Of a stretch of DNA of 64,000 nt, positions 39,635 through 47,353 are shown piece by piece. Within the stretch, counting starts at the first letter, position 1. Each line of letters starts with the position of its first letter. Both the position numbers and the translations under genes were made by a program. Where the stretch lies: the NCBI GenBank assembly GCA_947455145.1, contig CANGME010000004.1, positions 62,001-126,000 on the forward strand. The letters are read 5' to 3'. This DNA comes from Comamonadaceae bacterium. Its GTDB lineage: Bacteria; Pseudomonadota; Gammaproteobacteria; Burkholderiales; Burkholderiaceae_C. Under the pieces are notes generated by a model. That model was not told where the DNA came from. It was given only the letters and a program-made list of their open reading frames with translations, and searched no databases.

Positions 39635-39935
39635 TACCGGCTACAAACCTGTGCCGCATAACGCGGCGTTCCGCAAGGCGCTGCTGGCCAAGCCCGGCGT
39701 CAAAAAAGCATTTGACGTGCTGGAGGAGGAATACACCGCCCTGCACACCATGCTCGACGCGCGCCAAACGGCAGGCCTGACCCAGGCCGATGTGGCAAGC
39801 CGCATGGGGACCACGGTGTCTGCGGTGTCTCGATTGGAAGCATCCTTGCGCAGCGAAAAACATTCTCCATCCTTTGCCACTTTACGCAAATACGCGCAGG
39901 CTTGCGGAAAGAAGCTTGTCATTCAGATGGTGTAA
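39627..39935 (+). CDS. higA: HigA-like XRE-family antitoxin
   Basis: 102 residues. The ATG at 39627 is chosen over one at 39618 because AAAGG (39613-39617) is 9 bases before it. Seen: a helical N-terminus, then the HTH block RQTAGLTQADVASRMGTTVSAVSRLEASLRSEKHSPSFATLRKYAQACGKKL, typical of antitoxins paired with Gp49/HigB toxins. Its toxin gene upstream is deleted, so this is an antitoxin without a working toxin. It may remain as an autoregulator or anti-addiction factor. Confidence 0.85.
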   Translation: MADTGYKPVPHNAAFRKALLAKPGVKKAFDVLEEEYTALHTMLDARQTAGLTQADVASRMGTTVSAVSRLEASLRSEKHSPSFATLRKYAQACGKKLVIQMV

Positions 39936-40021
39936 TTGCTACGCTATTCATAGCTGATTGCGCATATCCGACGGGGCTAGAGGCCAATTTGGCTATTAAT
40001 TCCCAACAAAAACCCAATTCA

Positions 40022-40054
40022 GGTATTATCAACCCCAATATGGGTATTTCAACC
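40022..40054 (+). repeat. Direct repeat at the MNT gene start, putative regulator site
   Basis: GGTATTATCAACC (40022-40034) and GGTATTTCAACC (40043-40054) recur about 20 bases apart, the second running into the coding start at 40040. Two-turn spacing suggests tandem binding by the gene's own winged-helix domain, an inference. Confidence 0.35.
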
Positions 40055-40663
40055 AATCCAACCGAGTCTTCTGCGCTAGCAGATGCCCTGTTCCCCAAGG
40101 TGCGTCAGCGGGTGCTGGCCGTGCTGTTTGGCTCGCCAGATCGCAGCTACTACGCCAATGAGGTGATTGCGCTGGCGCAGTCGGGCACCGGCGCTGTGCA
40201 ACGTGAGCTGGCGGGCCTGTCAGAGGCAGGCTTGCTCACCGTGCGCAAGCAGGGCAACCAGAAGCATTACCAAGCCAATGCCAGTGCGCCGGTGTTTGCC
40301 GAGCTGCGCTCGCTGGTGCTCAAGACCATGGGGCTAGCGGATGTGTTGCGCGCTGCGCTTGCGCCATTGGCGGCGCAGATAGACGCGGCTTTCATCTACG
40401 GCTCAGTAGCCCGTCAGCAAGACACCGCCCACAGCGATGTGGACGTGATGATCGTCAGCAGCACCCTGGGCTATGGCGAGGTGTTTGGCGCGCTGGAAAG
40501 CGCCACCGTGTCGCTGGGCCGCAAGGTCAACCCGACGCTGTACACGCCTGCCGATTGGACCAAGCGCGTTGAACAAGACAGCGCCTTCGTCACCCGCGTA
40601 TGGCAACAGCCAAAAATATGGCTCATAGGTAACGAGGTACAACGCCATGCACCCAGCGCTTGA
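40040..40663 (+). CDS. Winged-helix plus MNT nucleotidyltransferase protein (putative antitoxin)
   Basis: 207 residues. The ATG at 40040 gives a compact protein; upstream sequence in frame is not protein-like. Residues about 18-80 form an ArsR-like winged helix (VRQRVLAVLFGSPDRSYYANEVIALAQSGTGAVQRELAGLSEAGLLTVRKQGNQKHY). Residues about 110-200 are a minimal nucleotidyltransferase with GS at 121-122 and metal Asp133/Asp135 (GSVARQ...HSDVDVMIV). MNT proteins of the MntA type neutralise HEPN toxins by adding AMP to a Tyr. It overlaps the HEPN gene by 17 bases. Fusion to a winged helix suggests it also represses the operon. Confidence 0.85.
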   Translation: MGISTNPTESSALADALFPKVRQRVLAVLFGSPDRSYYANEVIALAQSGTGAVQRELAGLSEAGLLTVRKQGNQKHYQANASAPVFAELRSLVLKTMGLADVLRAALAPLAAQIDAAFIYGSVARQQDTAHSDVDVMIVSSTLGYGEVFGALESATVSLGRKVNPTLYTPADWTKRVEQDSAFVTRVWQQPKIWLIGNEVQRHAPSA

Positions 40664-41054
40664 AAATCTGTGTGGCCCCGGCAAGCCGCTCAAATCCGAG
40701 GCACCCGACGCCAACGAAATTGCGGGTTTGCTTCGCACCGGCGTTGCGCGGTTGCACGATGCCAAAAACACCGCGCTGGCGCTGGAAAGCCGCTTCGACC
40801 TGGCCTACAACGCAGCGCATGCCTTGTGCCTGGCCGCGCTGCGGCGCATGGGCTACCGCTCTGGCAACCGCTATATCGTGTTCCAGGTTTTGCCGCACAC
40901 CCTGGGCCTGGGCCCCGAGGTGTGGCGCGTCCTAGACAAGTGCCACAACACGCGCAATCTCGGTGAGTACGAAGGCATGCTCGATGTGGATGAGCGATTG
41001 GTCAAAGACCTTATCAGCGCCACCGAAGCCGTGTCTAACGCAGTCATAGTATGA
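40647..41054 (+). CDS. HEPN-domain protein (SAV_6107-like), putative toxin of the MNT pair
   Basis: 135 residues. The segment SRFDLAYNAAHALCLAALRRMGYRSGNRYIVFQVLPHTLG and CHNTRNLGEYEG matches SAV_6107-type HEPN proteins, which have a Y-N-A-x-H helix and a late R-N-x-x-E-Y motif. The R-x4-Y arrangement could supply the Tyr modified by an MNT partner. It overlaps the MNT gene by 17 bases and the GIY-YIG gene by 4 (ATGA). The canonical R-x4-6-H RNase pair is not obvious, so its nuclease activity is uncertain. Confidence 0.75.
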   Translation: MHPALENLCGPGKPLKSEAPDANEIAGLLRTGVARLHDAKNTALALESRFDLAYNAAHALCLAALRRMGYRSGNRYIVFQVLPHTLGLGPEVWRVLDKCHNTRNLGEYEGMLDVDERLVKDLISATEAVSNAVIV

Positions 41055-41938
41055 ATCGCCCCCAAACCATCCAAATCTACCTCCCCGCCGGTGACCCGCG
41101 CGGCATGCGCGTTGCTGAAATCACGACGCGCATTGTTCGTGTGATCGAGGTGCCGCGCAGCCAGTTGGCGGATTTCCTCAAGATGCCCGAGGCGCAGCAG
41201 GTGGGCGTGTACTTCTTGATGGGCGAGTTGTCAGAGGCCGGGTTGCCGCGCGTGTACATCGGCCAGTCTGGCAATGTTGGCAACCGGCTGGTGCAGCACA
41301 ACCAGAGCAAAGATTTTTGGAACCGAGCGCTGGTGGTCATCTCGCTCACCAACAGCATGACGCAAACGCACGCGCTGTTTCTGGAGTGGTTCGCCATCGC
41401 CGAGGCCAACAAGGCCGGGCGCTACAGCCTAGAGAACGGCAACACCGGCGCACGGCCCCACACGCCCGCGCCGCTGGAGGCGGATTGCCATGAGATTCAT
41501 GAAACTGCTGCCACCCTGCTTGCCACTCTAGGCCAGCCGATTTTTGAGCCGCTGACCAACGCGCCTACGGGCAAAGGTGTGAAGGAGTTGTTCTACTGCA
41601 AAGGGCCAGCGGCAAATGGAGTGGGCGAATACACGTCGGAAGGGTTTGTCGTCCACAAAGGTTCAACGGCCCGGATCGAAATCGTTGCATCCATCAAGGG
41701 CACATCACAGGAGCGTTTTCGTCAGCAACTGGTGACTGATGGCGTTCTGACCCTCAATGGCGACCACTACGTTTTCACCCGTGATCACCTGTTTTCCAGC
41801 CCCAGCATGGCGGCTATTGCGGTGCTGGGCCGCTCCGCCAACGGCTGGTTGGAGTGGAAGACCGAACAAGGCCAGACCTTGGACGGAGCCAAGCGGCAAG
41901 CTGTGAGTTTGGAAGTTGGTGTGCCCACTGCGGCATGA
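41051..41938 (+). CDS. GIY-YIG nuclease-domain protein with C-terminal DUF4357-like domain
   Basis: 295 residues. GIY-YIG features: GVY at 52-54 (QVGVYFLMG), YIG at 69-71 (PRVYIGQSGNVGNRLVQHNQ) with Arg79, and a conserved Glu near 112 (HALFLEWFAI). The C-terminus (FSSPSMAAIAVLGRSANGWLEWKTEQGQTL) matches DUF4357, commonly fused to GIY-YIG or restriction-type proteins. The ATG overlaps the HEPN stop, so the nuclease is translationally coupled to the MNT-HEPN pair. GIY-YIG nucleases cut DNA in repair, homing and restriction. Its role beside a HEPN-MNT unit is not established. Confidence 0.85.
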   Translation: MNRPQTIQIYLPAGDPRGMRVAEITTRIVRVIEVPRSQLADFLKMPEAQQVGVYFLMGELSEAGLPRVYIGQSGNVGNRLVQHNQSKDFWNRALVVISLTNSMTQTHALFLEWFAIAEANKAGRYSLENGNTGARPHTPAPLEADCHEIHETAATLLATLGQPIFEPLTNAPTGKGVKELFYCKGPAANGVGEYTSEGFVVHKGSTARIEIVASIKGTSQERFRQQLVTDGVLTLNGDHYVFTRDHLFSSPSMAAIAVLGRSANGWLEWKTEQGQTLDGAKRQAVSLEVGVPTAA

Positions 41939-41965
41939 CCTGGTATCAAGGAACAGGGAGGTCGC

Positions 41966-42109
41966 ATGAAAAATAAGGCATCAACAACAGCAGAGCCTGC
42001 CAATCACATCGCCGATCCTGAATGGCGCAAGCTCAAGCAGCGGATCAAGGCCGAGCCCTTCAAAAGCTGGCTGGCACAGGTGAGTTACGAACGGGTGAAG
42101 GAGATATAA
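41966..42109 (+). CDS. Small charged protein, unknown function
   Basis: 47 residues starting at an ATG with a strong AGGGAGG 4 bases upstream, 27 bases after the GIY-YIG stop. The sequence contains DPEWRKLKQRIKAEPFKSWLAQVSYERVKEI, a probably helical, charged segment. No family recognised. Position and RBS suggest it is the fourth gene of the MNT-HEPN-GIY-YIG operon. Alternatively it is the tail of a lost larger gene. Confidence 0.45.
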   Translation: MKNKASTTAEPANHIADPEWRKLKQRIKAEPFKSWLAQVSYERVKEI

Positions 42110-42118
42110 AACCCAAAT

Positions 42119-42796
42119 CTACCAATACGCGCTAAAACTCTGCCGCAATTCCTCAACGCACTCCGCTGGCAGTGCCGCAACCTGCCGCTGACTCAACAGC
42201 CACAACTTCGCCGTCTCTTCCAGTTCTTCCAACGTCGCCATAGCAGCAGCCGGTGTGTCATGCCAGACATTCGGCCCCAGTCGCTCCAGCATGACAGCGC
42301 GAATCGGTGTGCCGCGTGATTGATAGCGGGCGATGGTGGCGGCCACATCTTGTGCGGCTTGCGGGTCGCCGGGTTTGCGGTAGCTGATGATTGGTACGTG
42401 GCCGACCTTCATGACGAAGTACGGCGTGAGGGCGGGGAGCAACTCGTCACCTTGCCCTGCCCCCAACGTCAGCGCCACGCAATGGGTGCTGTGGGTGTGG
42501 ATGACGCAGCGTGCGGGTGCGCCTGTGCCAGCGCTGGCTTCGTAAATGTGGCGGTGCAGGGCGATGGTTTTGCTGGCTTTGTCGCCGCTGATTTGTTGGC
42601 CCTGCGCGTCTAGCCGCGCTAAGCGGGTCGGGTCTAGGAAACCCAGGCAGGCATCGGTGGGGGTGATGAGGAAACCACCGCCTTGCGAGGCGTCTAGCTG
42701 CACGCTGATGTTGCCTGCGGTGGCGTGCACGTAGCCGCGTGCAAAGAGGCTAAGGCCTACGCGGCAGATTTCTTCTCGGGCTTGGTTTTCTGTCAT
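42119..42796 (-). CDS. otnC: 3-oxo-tetronate 4-phosphate decarboxylase (class II aldolase family)
   Basis: 225 residues. The ATG at 42796 overlaps the otnK stop (ATGA); a longer frame to 42970 only shadows otnK. Seen: GLSLFARGYVHATAGNISVQ, GFLITPTDACLGFLDP and the zinc-binding IHTHSTHCVAL. This is the pattern of OtnC, which decarboxylates 3-oxo-tetronate 4-phosphate to dihydroxyacetone phosphate in threonate and erythronate degradation. Coupling to otnK supports the specific name over a generic L-fuculose-phosphate aldolase. Confidence 0.88.
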   Translation of the reverse strand: MTENQAREEICRVGLSLFARGYVHATAGNISVQLDASQGGGFLITPTDACLGFLDPTRLARLDAQGQQISGDKASKTIALHRHIYEASAGTGAPARCVIHTHSTHCVALTLGAGQGDELLPALTPYFVMKVGHVPIISYRKPGDPQAAQDVAATIARYQSRGTPIRAVMLERLGPNVWHDTPAAAMATLEELEETAKLWLLSQRQVAALPAECVEELRQSFSAYW

Positions 42797-44076
42797 GCCA
42801 CCACGTCGAAAGCGGTGGTGAAGAAATCGGGTGCGCCGAAGTTGCCGGACTTGAGGGCGAGGTGCAGACCCTGCACCGGCGCGTGTGGCGATGGCGCATG
42901 ACACCAAGGCACGCCGGGGGCGATCTGCGGGCCGATGCGCAGGCGTTTGATGTCTAGCGCCTGCACGCACGCACCCGAGGTTTCACCACCGGCCACGATG
43001 AGCTGGCGCACGCCTTGTTGTACCAGACCACGCGCCACGGTGGCCAGCGCTTGCTCGACCAATTGACCTGCGCGTTCAACGCCTAACTCGGCCTGCACGG
43101 CGCGCACGGCTTCGGGCTCGGCGGTGGCATAGACCAACACGGGGCTATTTGCAGGACTATTTGCCAAATACTCTTGCGAAAAAGCCAAAGCATTTGCCGC
43201 TACATCAACGCCCTGCGCCAGTTGCATAGGATTCACCGCAAAGGCTGCCCCGCCGCTGGCGATGAAGGCGGCCACTTGGCCGTTGGTGGCGGTAGAGCAA
43301 CTGCCCGACACGATGGCGCGCAGGCCCTGCGCTGGCGGCAGACTTGCCGCGTCACCTAAGGCCGCCTCGCCCTGCGCAGGCTTTAAGCCGATGGCAACAC
43401 CAGAGCCTGCTGTGAGCAATGGCAACTTGGCCAGCGCAGGCCCCATGCTGCGCAAATCGTCATTGCTGACTGCATCAATAACGGCCATAGAAACACCCGC
43501 CGCCTTGAGCGTCGCAATGCGCTGCGTGATGGCAGTTGCACCTTGGGCCACGGTGCGGTAATCAATCAGGCCCACGCGCCGCTGGGTCTGCGCTTGCAAG
43601 ACGCGCACAAGGTTCGAATCCAGCATGGGGGTGAGCGGGTGGTTGCGCATGCCGGACTCGTGCAGCAGCTCGTCGCCCACAAACAAATAGCCCTTGAAGA
43701 TGGTGCGCGCGTTCTCGGGGAAGGCGGGGCAAGCGATGGTGAAGTCGGTGCCCAGCGCGTCCATCAACGCATCTGTCACCGGGCCGATGTTGCCCTGTGC
43801 GGTGGAGTCAAAGGTGGAGCAGTATTTGAAGTAAATCTGCCCTGCGCCTTGTCTTTGCAACCAAGCCAGTGCGGCCAATGATTGGGCCACCGCATCAGCC
43901 GCCGGGATGGTGCGCGACTTCAGGGACACCACCACAGCGTCAGCTTCTGCATCCAGCGGGCCGTCCGGGATGCCGATGGTTTGCACCACCCTAAATCCGG
44001 TACGCACCAAGTTGTTGGCCAGATCGGTGGCACCGGTAAAGTCGTCAGCGATGCAGCCCAGCAGTGCCTTGGTCAT
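42793..44076 (-). CDS. otnK: 3-oxo-tetronate kinase (DUF1537 four-carbon acid sugar kinase)
   Basis: 427 residues. The N-terminal GCIADDFTGATDLANNLVRTGFRVVQTIG and YFKYCSTFDSTAQGNIGPV blocks and the C-terminal VAGGETSGACVQAL with GIxxG-type nucleotide loop are diagnostic of OtnK/DtnK kinases. It phosphorylates 3-oxo-tetronate for OtnC. The preceding racemase-like gene stops 3 bases upstream. The dehydrogenase (ltnD-type) and isomerase (otnI) of the full pathway are not in the window. Confidence 0.92.
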   Translation of the reverse strand: MTKALLGCIADDFTGATDLANNLVRTGFRVVQTIGIPDGPLDAEADAVVVSLKSRTIPAADAVAQSLAALAWLQRQGAGQIYFKYCSTFDSTAQGNIGPVTDALMDALGTDFTIACPAFPENARTIFKGYLFVGDELLHESGMRNHPLTPMLDSNLVRVLQAQTQRRVGLIDYRTVAQGATAITQRIATLKAAGVSMAVIDAVSNDDLRSMGPALAKLPLLTAGSGVAIGLKPAQGEAALGDAASLPPAQGLRAIVSGSCSTATNGQVAAFIASGGAAFAVNPMQLAQGVDVAANALAFSQEYLANSPANSPVLVYATAEPEAVRAVQAELGVERAGQLVEQALATVARGLVQQGVRQLIVAGGETSGACVQALDIKRLRIGPQIAPGVPWCHAPSPHAPVQGLHLALKSGNFGAPDFFTTAFDVVA

Positions 44077-44079
44077 GGC

Positions 44080-44772
44080 TTAGCCTTGTGTACAAGTCGA
44101 CTCGAACGTAGCCTTGAGGCTGCGCACAGCACTTTCGGGGCTGGTCAGCACGGGTTTACCAACCACGTCGGCCACGCCTTTTTGCGTATGTGCCATAGAG
44201 AACTGGCCCAGCACCACCACATCACACGCGGCCAGCGCACGGGCACTGTCAAAGATCATGCGGTCATGGGTGGCGGCGTCGCCCGCGTTGTAGATGGCCA
44301 TCGCCCCGTCGGCGCACGCGCCATCCACCTGCACGTCCAAACCGCGCAAGCGTATGGCGGCCAGCAGCTCTTCACGCATAGAGATGGATGAGGGAGCAAA
44401 GGTGGTGAGCAAGCCGATGCGGCGTGGGCCACCCAAGCGCTCGCACAGGTCAAGCGCCTCGTCAAACATGGCTTCGTTGGGTTTAAGGGTGGGCAGGCCC
44501 ACAGCTTGGCGGGCTTCATCAATCGCTGGGCCAAAGGCCGAACAAGTGAACAAAATAGCGTTGGCCCCGTAGGTTTTGGCGTACTGGGCCAAGCCGATGA
44601 AGCGGGTGACCATGGTGGCGTTGAGCGAGCCCGCCGCCGCCAGATCAGGGGCCAAGCTGTCGTCTAAAAAGTTGGTGATACGCGCTTGCGGCCAGAGCTG
44701 CTTGAAGGCGTTGGCCACAGGTTGAACAGCCAGCGGTGTAGCGTGAATGAGGGCGATTCTGGGGTTCGTCAT
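44080..44772 (-). CDS. Aspartate/glutamate racemase-family protein
   Basis: 230 residues from the ATG at 44772; a longer reading to 44820 adds no domain. Seen: PRIALIHATPLAVQPV and the first-Cys motif ILFTCSAFGPAIDEA, as in Asp/Glu racemases and hydantoin racemases. The second catalytic Cys block is replaced by VVVLGQFSMAH, with no Cys. A one-Cys enzyme could not racemise by the two-base mechanism and may act as a decarboxylase, isomerase or lyase. Coupling to otnK (3-base gap) suggests a sugar-acid role. Confidence 0.8.
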   Translation of the reverse strand: MTNPRIALIHATPLAVQPVANAFKQLWPQARITNFLDDSLAPDLAAAGSLNATMVTRFIGLAQYAKTYGANAILFTCSAFGPAIDEARQAVGLPTLKPNEAMFDEALDLCERLGGPRRIGLLTTFAPSSISMREELLAAIRLRGLDVQVDGACADGAMAIYNAGDAATHDRMIFDSARALAACDVVVLGQFSMAHTQKGVADVVGKPVLTSPESAVRSLKATFESTCTQG

Positions 44773-44785
44773 ATATTGAATAGTC

Positions 44786-45715
44786 TTAGGCGTTATGGGT
44801 ATTTTCCCGCAAACCGTCATGGGCCGTGGGGTAGCACAGGCGCAAACGCAGTTCGCGCTTCAGCCGCGTATTGTCCATGCGGCGAGACTCGCTCATGAAA
44901 CTTAACAGCATTAGCGTGAGTTGGTGCGGGGCTTCATGGCGCGAGATTCTCGGCGGGCGCGGCAAGCCATAAAGGTCGGCGGCCAAGTCAAAGTAGTCGC
45001 CCATTTTCAGCACAGTATCGTCGTTGGTGTTGTAAATTCGCTGCGGCTGCCCGCGCCACAGGGCAACTATGCAGGCACGTGCCAGGTCGTCGGCATGGAT
45101 GTGGTTGGTAAAAACATCGTCTGCCGCCTCCAAAACCGGCGTCCCTTTTCGCAGCCGCTCACGCGGCGTACCGCCCACGCGGTCAGGCGCGTAGATGCCG
45201 GGAATGCGCAAGATGTTGGTCCGCACGCCGCCTGCGCAACCTAGTAAGCGCACAACGCTCTCTGCCACCACCCGCCTTTGCGCCCTAGGTGTGTGGGCGT
45301 GTAATGGCCGGGCCTCATTTACAACATCACCCGCGCAGTCGCCATACACGCCACTGGTGGAACCATAGACCAACGACACGGGTAATGAGCGCTGGCGCAG
45401 TGCCCGCACCAGGGCCAAGGTACGCGGGTCGCCCCGGCCCTCCCCCGGCGGCGGTGCCAGGTGCAGCACGCGGGTGGCCAGGCCAGCCAAGCGGTGCAGG
45501 GTTTCGGGCTGGTCAAGATTGCCGATAAGTGGGGTGATGCCACGTGCGCGCAATTCAGCCACGCGCTGCGGGCTGGACGTCAAAGCCAGCACGCGCACAC
45601 GGGCGGGCAGCTCACGCGCCACGCGCACACCCACATCGCCACAACCGACGATAAGCACCCGCTCTCGGCGAAAGCGGGCGGGCAGCGCGCCCAGGGGGTT
45701 TTGGTTTGAAGGCAA
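44786..45715 (-). CDS. NAD(P)-dependent epimerase/dehydratase (YeeZ-like) protein
   Basis: A 309-residue extended SDR. Seen: nucleotide-binding VLIVGCGDVGVRVAREL, LALTSSPQRVAELRARG, and LVYGSTSGVYGDCAG with the catalytic Ser/Tyr region, followed by ILRIPGIYAPDR. The HIHADDLARACIVAL segment is common in YeeZ-like epimerases. The function of the group is not firmly established. The start is 44 bases from the divergent ferredoxin-reductase gene. Confidence 0.82.
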   Translation of the reverse strand: MPSNQNPLGALPARFRRERVLIVGCGDVGVRVARELPARVRVLALTSSPQRVAELRARGITPLIGNLDQPETLHRLAGLATRVLHLAPPPGEGRGDPRTLALVRALRQRSLPVSLVYGSTSGVYGDCAGDVVNEARPLHAHTPRAQRRVVAESVVRLLGCAGGVRTNILRIPGIYAPDRVGGTPRERLRKGTPVLEAADDVFTNHIHADDLARACIVALWRGQPQRIYNTNDDTVLKMGDYFDLAADLYGLPRPPRISRHEAPHQLTLMLLSFMSESRRMDNTRLKRELRLRLCYPTAHDGLRENTHNA

Positions 45716-45759
45716 AATCGGGGCTTGTGAAATTTGAGTTCATCAAGGATACCGAAAAG

Positions 45760-46833
45760 ATGTCGAGCGCCGAAATTTATACCGTCACCGTGCAGCCCAG
45801 TGGCCGCAGCCTCACCGTCAACCCTGACGAAGCTATCTTGGCCGCCGCCATTCGCCAGGGCATTGGCCTGCCCTATGGATGCAAAGACGGGGCTTGCGGC
45901 TCGTGTAAATGCAAAAAAAACTCAGGCACGGTGGTGCACCGTGAGCACCAAAGCAAAGCCCTGAGCGAGGCGGAAGAAGCGGCTGGGTTCATCTTGACCT
46001 GCTGCGGCGTGCCGCACAGCGACGTGGTGCTGGAGGCGCGCCAGGTCACAGAGGAAGGCGCCTTCCCGGTGAAGAAGATGCCGGTGCGGGTGATCACGAT
46101 GGAGAAAAAATCTGACGACGTGATGCTGCTCAAGTTGCAGTTGCCCGCCAACGACACCTTTGCCTTTCACACCGGCCAGTACGTGGAGTTTTTATTGCGC
46201 GATGGCGCACGACGCAGCTACTCCATGGCCAGCGCACCGCACATTGGCGCAGCTCAACCTATCGCCACGCCACCCGTTGGCCCCAACATTGAGCTGCACA
46301 TTCGCCACATGCCCGGCGGCAAATTTACCGACCATGTGTTCGGTGCGATGAAAGAAAAAGAAATCTTGCGCATTGAAGGCCCCTACGGCAGCTTCTACCT
46401 GCGTGAGGACTCGGCCAAGCCCATCGTGCTGCTGGCCTCGGGCACCGGCTTTGCGCCCATCAAGGCCATCATCGAACACATGCAGCACAAGGGCATTACC
46501 CGCCCCGCCACGCTGTACTGGGGTGGCCGTCGTCCATCGGATTTGTACATGCACAATTGGGTGCTGGAACAAGTGGCCAAAATGCCAAACTTGCGCTACG
46601 TGCCGGTGGTGTCCAACGCTTTGCCAGAAGATGCGTGGCAAGGCCGAACCGGCTTTGTGCACCAAGCGGTGTTGCAAGACACACCCGACTTGTCGGCCTA
46701 TCAGGTTTACGCCTGCGGCGCACCCATCGTGGTGGACTCTGCTAGAGCCGACTACACCGGCCAAGCGGGTCTGCCTGCCGACGAGTTTTATGCCGACGCT
46801 TTCATCACTGAGGCGGACAAAGCCAAGGCCTAA
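45760..46833 (+). CDS. Ferredoxin-NAD(P)H reductase, CDP-6-deoxy-delta-3,4-glucoseen reductase-like
   Basis: 357 residues from the ATG at 45760 (an upstream TTG at 45706 is less likely). The N-terminal plant-type 2Fe-2S domain (GCKDGACGSCKCKKNSG, then ILTCC) is fused to a flavin domain (RSYSMASAPH) and an NAD(P) domain (VLLASGTGFAPIKAIIEHM). This is the AscD/benzoate-dioxygenase-reductase layout. Many Burkholderiales carry it as a housekeeping gene of unclear role. It could also supply electrons to the oxygenase at 58-60 kb, which lacks a reductase nearby (inference). Confidence 0.9.
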   Translation: MSSAEIYTVTVQPSGRSLTVNPDEAILAAAIRQGIGLPYGCKDGACGSCKCKKNSGTVVHREHQSKALSEAEEAAGFILTCCGVPHSDVVLEARQVTEEGAFPVKKMPVRVITMEKKSDDVMLLKLQLPANDTFAFHTGQYVEFLLRDGARRSYSMASAPHIGAAQPIATPPVGPNIELHIRHMPGGKFTDHVFGAMKEKEILRIEGPYGSFYLREDSAKPIVLLASGTGFAPIKAIIEHMQHKGITRPATLYWGGRRPSDLYMHNWVLEQVAKMPNLRYVPVVSNALPEDAWQGRTGFVHQAVLQDTPDLSAYQVYACGAPIVVDSARADYTGQAGLPADEFYADAFITEADKAKA

Positions 46834-46846
46834 GTCAGGCCTTGGC
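46822..46846. terminator. Stem-loop between convergent genes
   Basis: GCCAAGGCCT (46822-46831) and AGGCCTTGGC (46837-46846) form a perfect 10-bp stem with a 5-base loop, spanning the reductase stop codon. There is no long T-run on either strand, so it may end or stabilise both convergent transcripts. Confidence 0.5.
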
Positions 46847-46863
46847 TCTCACGCCGGATCAAT

Positions 46864-47220
46864 TTAGCGATTGGCGTGGGGGCGGTCTTTGCGACCGTCG
46901 TGGTTCATGTCGCGCTGACCGTCATGTTTTTCACGCGCAATGTCGCGGCTGGCCTTGTTCTGCATGCGTGCCAGACGCTCACGCTCTTTCGGTGTCACCG
47001 TGCCATCGGCTTTGGCCTTGGCTTCTGCGTTATTGATGCGGGCTTGCTGGTTTTGCAGGCGCTCTGTTTCACGCGGGGTCAATTGGCCTGAAGCCGTGCC
47101 TTGTTGAATGCGCTGGGCTTGATTGGCTTGGCGCTGATCGACGCTGGGCGAGGCCGATTGAGCCAAAGCCACACCGCTCACAGCAATCGCCAAAGCACCC
47201 ATCAACAGTTTGATCGACAT
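46864..47220 (-). CDS. Small exported Gln/Arg-rich protein
   Basis: 118 residues from the ATG at 47220, with AAGGAG upstream. The signal peptide ends at VALAQ. The mature part is a charged helical protein: RQANQAQRIQQGTASGQLTPRETERLQNQQARINNAEAKAKADGTVTPKERERLARMQN, with two GxLTPRE/GTVTPKE helix starts. It ends in a DMNHDGRKDRPH segment like a degenerate EF-hand or dockerin loop. This type recurs in Burkholderiales; the role is unknown, perhaps periplasmic cation or stress related. Confidence 0.75.
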   Translation of the reverse strand: MSIKLLMGALAIAVSGVALAQSASPSVDQRQANQAQRIQQGTASGQLTPRETERLQNQQARINNAEAKAKADGTVTPKERERLARMQNKASRDIAREKHDGQRDMNHDGRKDRPHANR

Positions 47221-47245
47221 ACAAAACTCCTTGTTTGAAACGCAC

Positions 47246-47264
47246 CATGGAAACAATTTCCATG
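47246..47264. promoter_or_regulatory. Palindrome upstream of the small exported protein gene
   Basis: CATGGAAA (47246-47253), a CAA spacer and TTTCCATG (47257-47264) form a perfect 8-bp dyad, 26 bases upstream of the gene's start. It may be an operator or a 5'-UTR hairpin. No regulator is implied. Confidence 0.35.
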
Positions 47265-47353
47265 TGGATTCAACGCCGCCAACCCGCATGCCGCATGACA
47301 ATGGGTGGAGAATGATTTGTTAAAAATTGTTACATTGATCGCCCTTGCCCTGC

